Below are positions 6,660 through 8,815 of a DNA stretch of 8,815 bases, in pieces; position 1 is the stretch's first letter, and each line of letters begins with the position of its first letter. The notes below the pieces were generated by a model, which worked only from the letters and a program-made list of their open reading frames with translations, did no database searches and was not told the origin of the DNA. The stretch lies in assembly GCA_029259675.1 (NCBI GenBank), contig JAJDES010000020.1, forward strand, positions 1-8,815, in the 5' to 3' direction. Source of the stretch: Planctomycetota bacterium (GTDB taxonomy: Bacteria > Planctomycetota > UBA1135 > GCA-002686595). A program made the translations under genes and the position numbers.

Positions 6660-6700
6660 GCCCAGCTGGGAAGCGACGACTCTCGCAACCGGACGAACAG

Positions 6701-6743
6701 AAAAACAGCGCGTGCCGCCTATGCAGCACGCGCTGTTTCTTGT
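6701..6743. terminator. Bidirectional intrinsic terminator
   Basis: AAACAGCGCGTGC (6703-6715) and GCACGCGCTGTTT (6726-6738) form a 13-bp perfect stem with a 10-nt loop. On the plus strand it is followed by TTTCTTGTT. On the minus strand the stem runs into TTTTT, from the A-run at 6701-6705. It lies between the convergent exported-protein gene and nrdJ, so it should end both transcripts. Confidence 0.88.
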
Positions 6744-6829
6744 TGGATCCGCGCCCCGGCTCAAGCAAGCCCGTTGTGCGCGTTCAGCGGCCTTAGCCCA
6801 CTAGCAATGACGCTTCAGCATTGCCCCAC

Positions 6830-8815
6830 TTAGCACTGACTGTATCCACAGCCATAGCACTTGGCGCAACCCTCCTCGAAGGCCAGGTTGGAACCGCAAC
6901 CCGGGCACTTCAACTTGTATTGCGACACATTTCGCGGACCGGCTTTCCCGGTCGCCTTTTGTGCAACCGGCGTATCCACCCCGGCGCGACCGAGCAGCAA
7001 GCCCTCGAGCCCGTGCTCCTTCTTGGCTTGCAAGTAGCGGTTCAAGGCGCGCGCCAAACCGTCGGCCAGGGACATGATGCGTCCGTCCTTGGTGGGAACC
7101 GTCATGCTGGAGCCGATGCCGTCGAGTTGACTGAGCGCCTTCTCCAAACTGCCGTTTGAGCGCAGCCAAAGACTGAGCAAACGACAAATGGCTTCCAGGT
7201 CCGAGTTTGCAACGTCGCCGCCCTTGCCCAACTGAGCAAAGACTTCGCGTTCGCGATCCGAAACGGGGTCAACGGAGACCTTCACGTGCATAGTGCCGAA
7301 GGGCGTCATCTGTCGGATTCGCAGGGACGGCATGATTTCCGGCAATTTGACCGGTGCCGGATCCATGGCAAAGGGGTCCACCGGCGTAGCGGCGGGAACT
7401 GCCGCCGGAGCTGCTGCCGCCGGAGCTGCTGCCGCTTCGGGCGCGGGAGATTCCTTGAGCGCCATGGGCTGCATCGCACGGCAACCATCGCGGTAAACCG
7501 TGACACCCTTCACGTCCGATTCAACGGCCAACTCGTAGATCTCGCGCACGTCATCAACCGTCGCGTCGTGCGGGAAGTTGATTGTCTTCGAGATGGAGGA
7601 GTCGCAGTGCCGTTGGAAGGCCGCCTGCATGCGCATGTGCCACTGGGGCGTAATGTCGTGTGCGGTAACGAAGACCTTTTTGTGAGCTTCGGGAACACCG
7701 TCCGAGTACTGCAGGGTCCCCTGCGTAACGATGTCTTCGATCAACTCGTCACTCAGGTAGCCCTCTTCACTGGCGACTCCCTCAAAGACGTAGTTGACCT
7801 CGCGCATGGTGGTGGGAACTCCGTTGGAGTCCTTCATCACCTGGCGAATGAAGGCCAAGCTGAACATCGGCTCAATTCCGCCCGAGCAATCGGCAATGAT
7901 TGAGATCGTGCCGGTCGGTGCGACTGTCGTGGTGTAGGAGTTGCGCAACTTGCGTCCCAGTTGCTCCCAATCCGATCCCTCCCAAGCGGGGAACACACCG
8001 CGCTCTTCAGCCAAGAGCTCGCTGGCGAGGTGCGACTCATCATTGAGCACGCGCATCACCTCTTCACCCATGGTGCAACCTTCCTCGGAGTTGTAAGGAA
8101 TGCCGAGCTTGTAAAGCGAATCGGCAAAACCCATCACACCCAAGCCGATGCGCCGCGTCGTCTTCGACATTTGGTCGATTTGCGGCAACGGGTAGCGGTT
8201 GGCATCGATTACGTTGTCGAGGAAGCGCGTGGTCGAGTGGATCACAGCCTTGAACTCGTCCCAATTGAAGCTGGGCTCTCCGTCTTTCTCTTCAACGAAT
8301 AGCCCCAGGTTGATCGATCCCAGGTTGCAGGAGTCGTAGGGGTGCAGGGGCTGTTCGCCGCAGGGGTTGGTCGCTTCGATCAGGCCGACGTTTTTAATCG
8401 GGTTCTTCTCGTTGATGCGATCGAGGAAGACCACGCCCGGCTCACCTGTGGAGTGAGCGTGCTCAATGATCTTGTCCCAAATTTCGCCCACGGTCCAAAA
8501 GTCGCCCGTGGCCTGGCCCTCGGCGTCCACCTTCTCCAACTTGCGCCAAACCTTGCTGCGCGGGTTTTGAACCTCGTGCACGGTTTCCGGATTGGCCTTC
8601 AGCTCGTCGAGGAAGCGGTTCGTGATCGCGACCGAGATGTTGTAGTTGGTGACGGTCTTCAAATCGTCCTTGAAGACGATGAAGTCCATCACATCGGGGT
8701 GGTCGATGCGCAGGATGCCCATGTTGGCACCGCGCCTGAACGCGCCCTGTTGAATGGCATCGGTGGCTTTCGAAAAGACCTTGATGAAGGACAGCGGGCC
8801 TTCGGTGGTGCCACC
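6830..8815 (-). CDS. nrdJ: Vitamin B12-dependent class II ribonucleotide reductase, C-terminal 661 residues (partial)
   Basis: NrdJ reduces ribonucleotides to deoxyribonucleotides using adenosylcobalamin, with no oxygen requirement or sensitivity, in the cytosol. The N-terminus lies beyond the right edge; the visible part enters in the barrel at GGTTEGPLSFIKVF. Numbering from that edge: RRGANMGILRIDHPD (about 27-41); NPCGE (150-154), with the Cys152 thiyl-radical and Glu154 active-site motif; YTTTVAPTGTISII (294-307); and DCSGGIEP (309-316). An Ala/Pro-rich linker follows at about 456-480, then a TSCPD domain (about 497-566). A C-terminal zinc-ribbon/redox tail ends in six cysteines (637, 640, 650, 653, 656, 661; CPGCG ... 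CAKCYGCGYSQC). The domain order is that of the long bacterial NrdJ type. The stop is TAA, 90 nt from the shared terminator. The assignment is secure. Confidence 0.95.
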   Translation of the reverse strand, partial: GGTTEGPLSFIKVFSKATDAIQQGAFRRGANMGILRIDHPDVMDFIVFKDDLKTVTNYNISVAITNRFLDELKANPETVHEVQNPRSKVWRKLEKVDAEGQATGDFWTVGEIWDKIIEHAHSTGEPGVVFLDRINEKNPIKNVGLIEATNPCGEQPLHPYDSCNLGSINLGLFVEEKDGEPSFNWDEFKAVIHSTTRFLDNVIDANRYPLPQIDQMSKTTRRIGLGVMGFADSLYKLGIPYNSEEGCTMGEEVMRVLNDESHLASELLAEERGVFPAWEGSDWEQLGRKLRNSYTTTVAPTGTISIIADCSGGIEPMFSLAFIRQVMKDSNGVPTTMREVNYVFEGVASEEGYLSDELIEDIVTQGTLQYSDGVPEAHKKVFVTAHDITPQWHMRMQAAFQRHCDSSISKTINFPHDATVDDVREIYELAVESDVKGVTVYRDGCRAMQPMALKESPAPEAAAAPAAAAPAAVPAATPVDPFAMDPAPVKLPEIMPSLRIRQMTPFGTMHVKVSVDPVSDREREVFAQLGKGGDVANSDLEAICRLLSLWLRSNGSLEKALSQLDGIGSSMTVPTKDGRIMSLADGLARALNRYLQAKKEHGLEGLLLGRAGVDTPVAQKATGKAGPRNVSQYKLKCPGCGSNLAFEEGCAKCYGCGYSQC
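7401..7435 (-). repeat. 15-bp tandem repeat in the nrdJ Ala/Pro linker
   Basis: The 15-bp unit GCCGCCGGAGCTGCT (plus strand) is repeated twice exactly, at 7401-7415 and 7416-7430, with five further bases of a third copy. It encodes the alternating Ala4-Pro pattern of the flexible linker between the reductase core and the TSCPD domain. Such a repeat can change length by slippage without breaking the frame. Confidence 0.8.

Noticed and set aside
7286..7903. A 205-codon plus-strand frame opposite nrdJ
   Set aside because: It lies entirely opposite well-conserved NrdJ sequence and shows no motif or SD.

Overview
This window is bacterial DNA with moderately high GC and densely packed genes. It carries six protein-coding genes, two of them cut by the window edges. 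From left to right: the 5' end of rpiA (minus strand); a Fur-type operator with the ferrous-iron operon feoA-feoB (plus); a large dsbD-type thiol:disulfide reductase gene (minus); a divergent gene for a small exported protein of unknown function (plus); a strong bidirectional terminator; and the 3' part of nrdJ, the B12-dependent class II ribonucleotide reductase (minus). The gene content suggests a chromosome, not a mobile element. The two-alpha-domain DsbD, NrdJ and the overall style would fit an uncultured Planctomycetota-like or other deep-branching Gram-negative bacterium. That taxonomic guess is weak and is inference only.

The main discovery is in dsbD. The reading frame looks broken by a TGA at 3397-3399, but this TGA sits exactly where the first, attacking cysteine of the C-terminal thioredoxin-domain CxxC motif should be: ...FTGYN-(TGA)-ANCRVMEGS.... 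The frame stays open for 92 more codons and encodes the rest of the thioredoxin fold, including the cis-proline segment. The simplest reading is a selenoprotein, DsbD with a UxxC active site (Sec745 in an 837-residue protein). Immediately 3' of the UGA the mRNA can form a 5-bp hairpin with an 8-nt loop that begins with G. The loop starts 22 nt after the UGA, which fits a bacterial SECIS element. UGA is an ordinary stop codon elsewhere in the window: feoA, feoB and the same dsbD gene all end with TGA, so the genetic code as a whole is not reassigned.

The iron genes form a tight unit. A 15-bp near-consensus Fur box lies just upstream of feoA, and the feoA stop overlaps the feoB start (TTGA), which implies translational coupling. 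feoB and dsbD converge with a short gap and no clear terminator. dsbD diverges from the small exported-protein gene across about 400 bp of GC-rich, hairpin-containing DNA. The exported-protein gene and nrdJ converge on a 13-bp perfect stem with T-runs on both sides.

No tRNA, rRNA, CRISPR array, insertion sequence or phage gene is visible, and the selenocysteine machinery (selA, selB, selC, selD) is not in the window.
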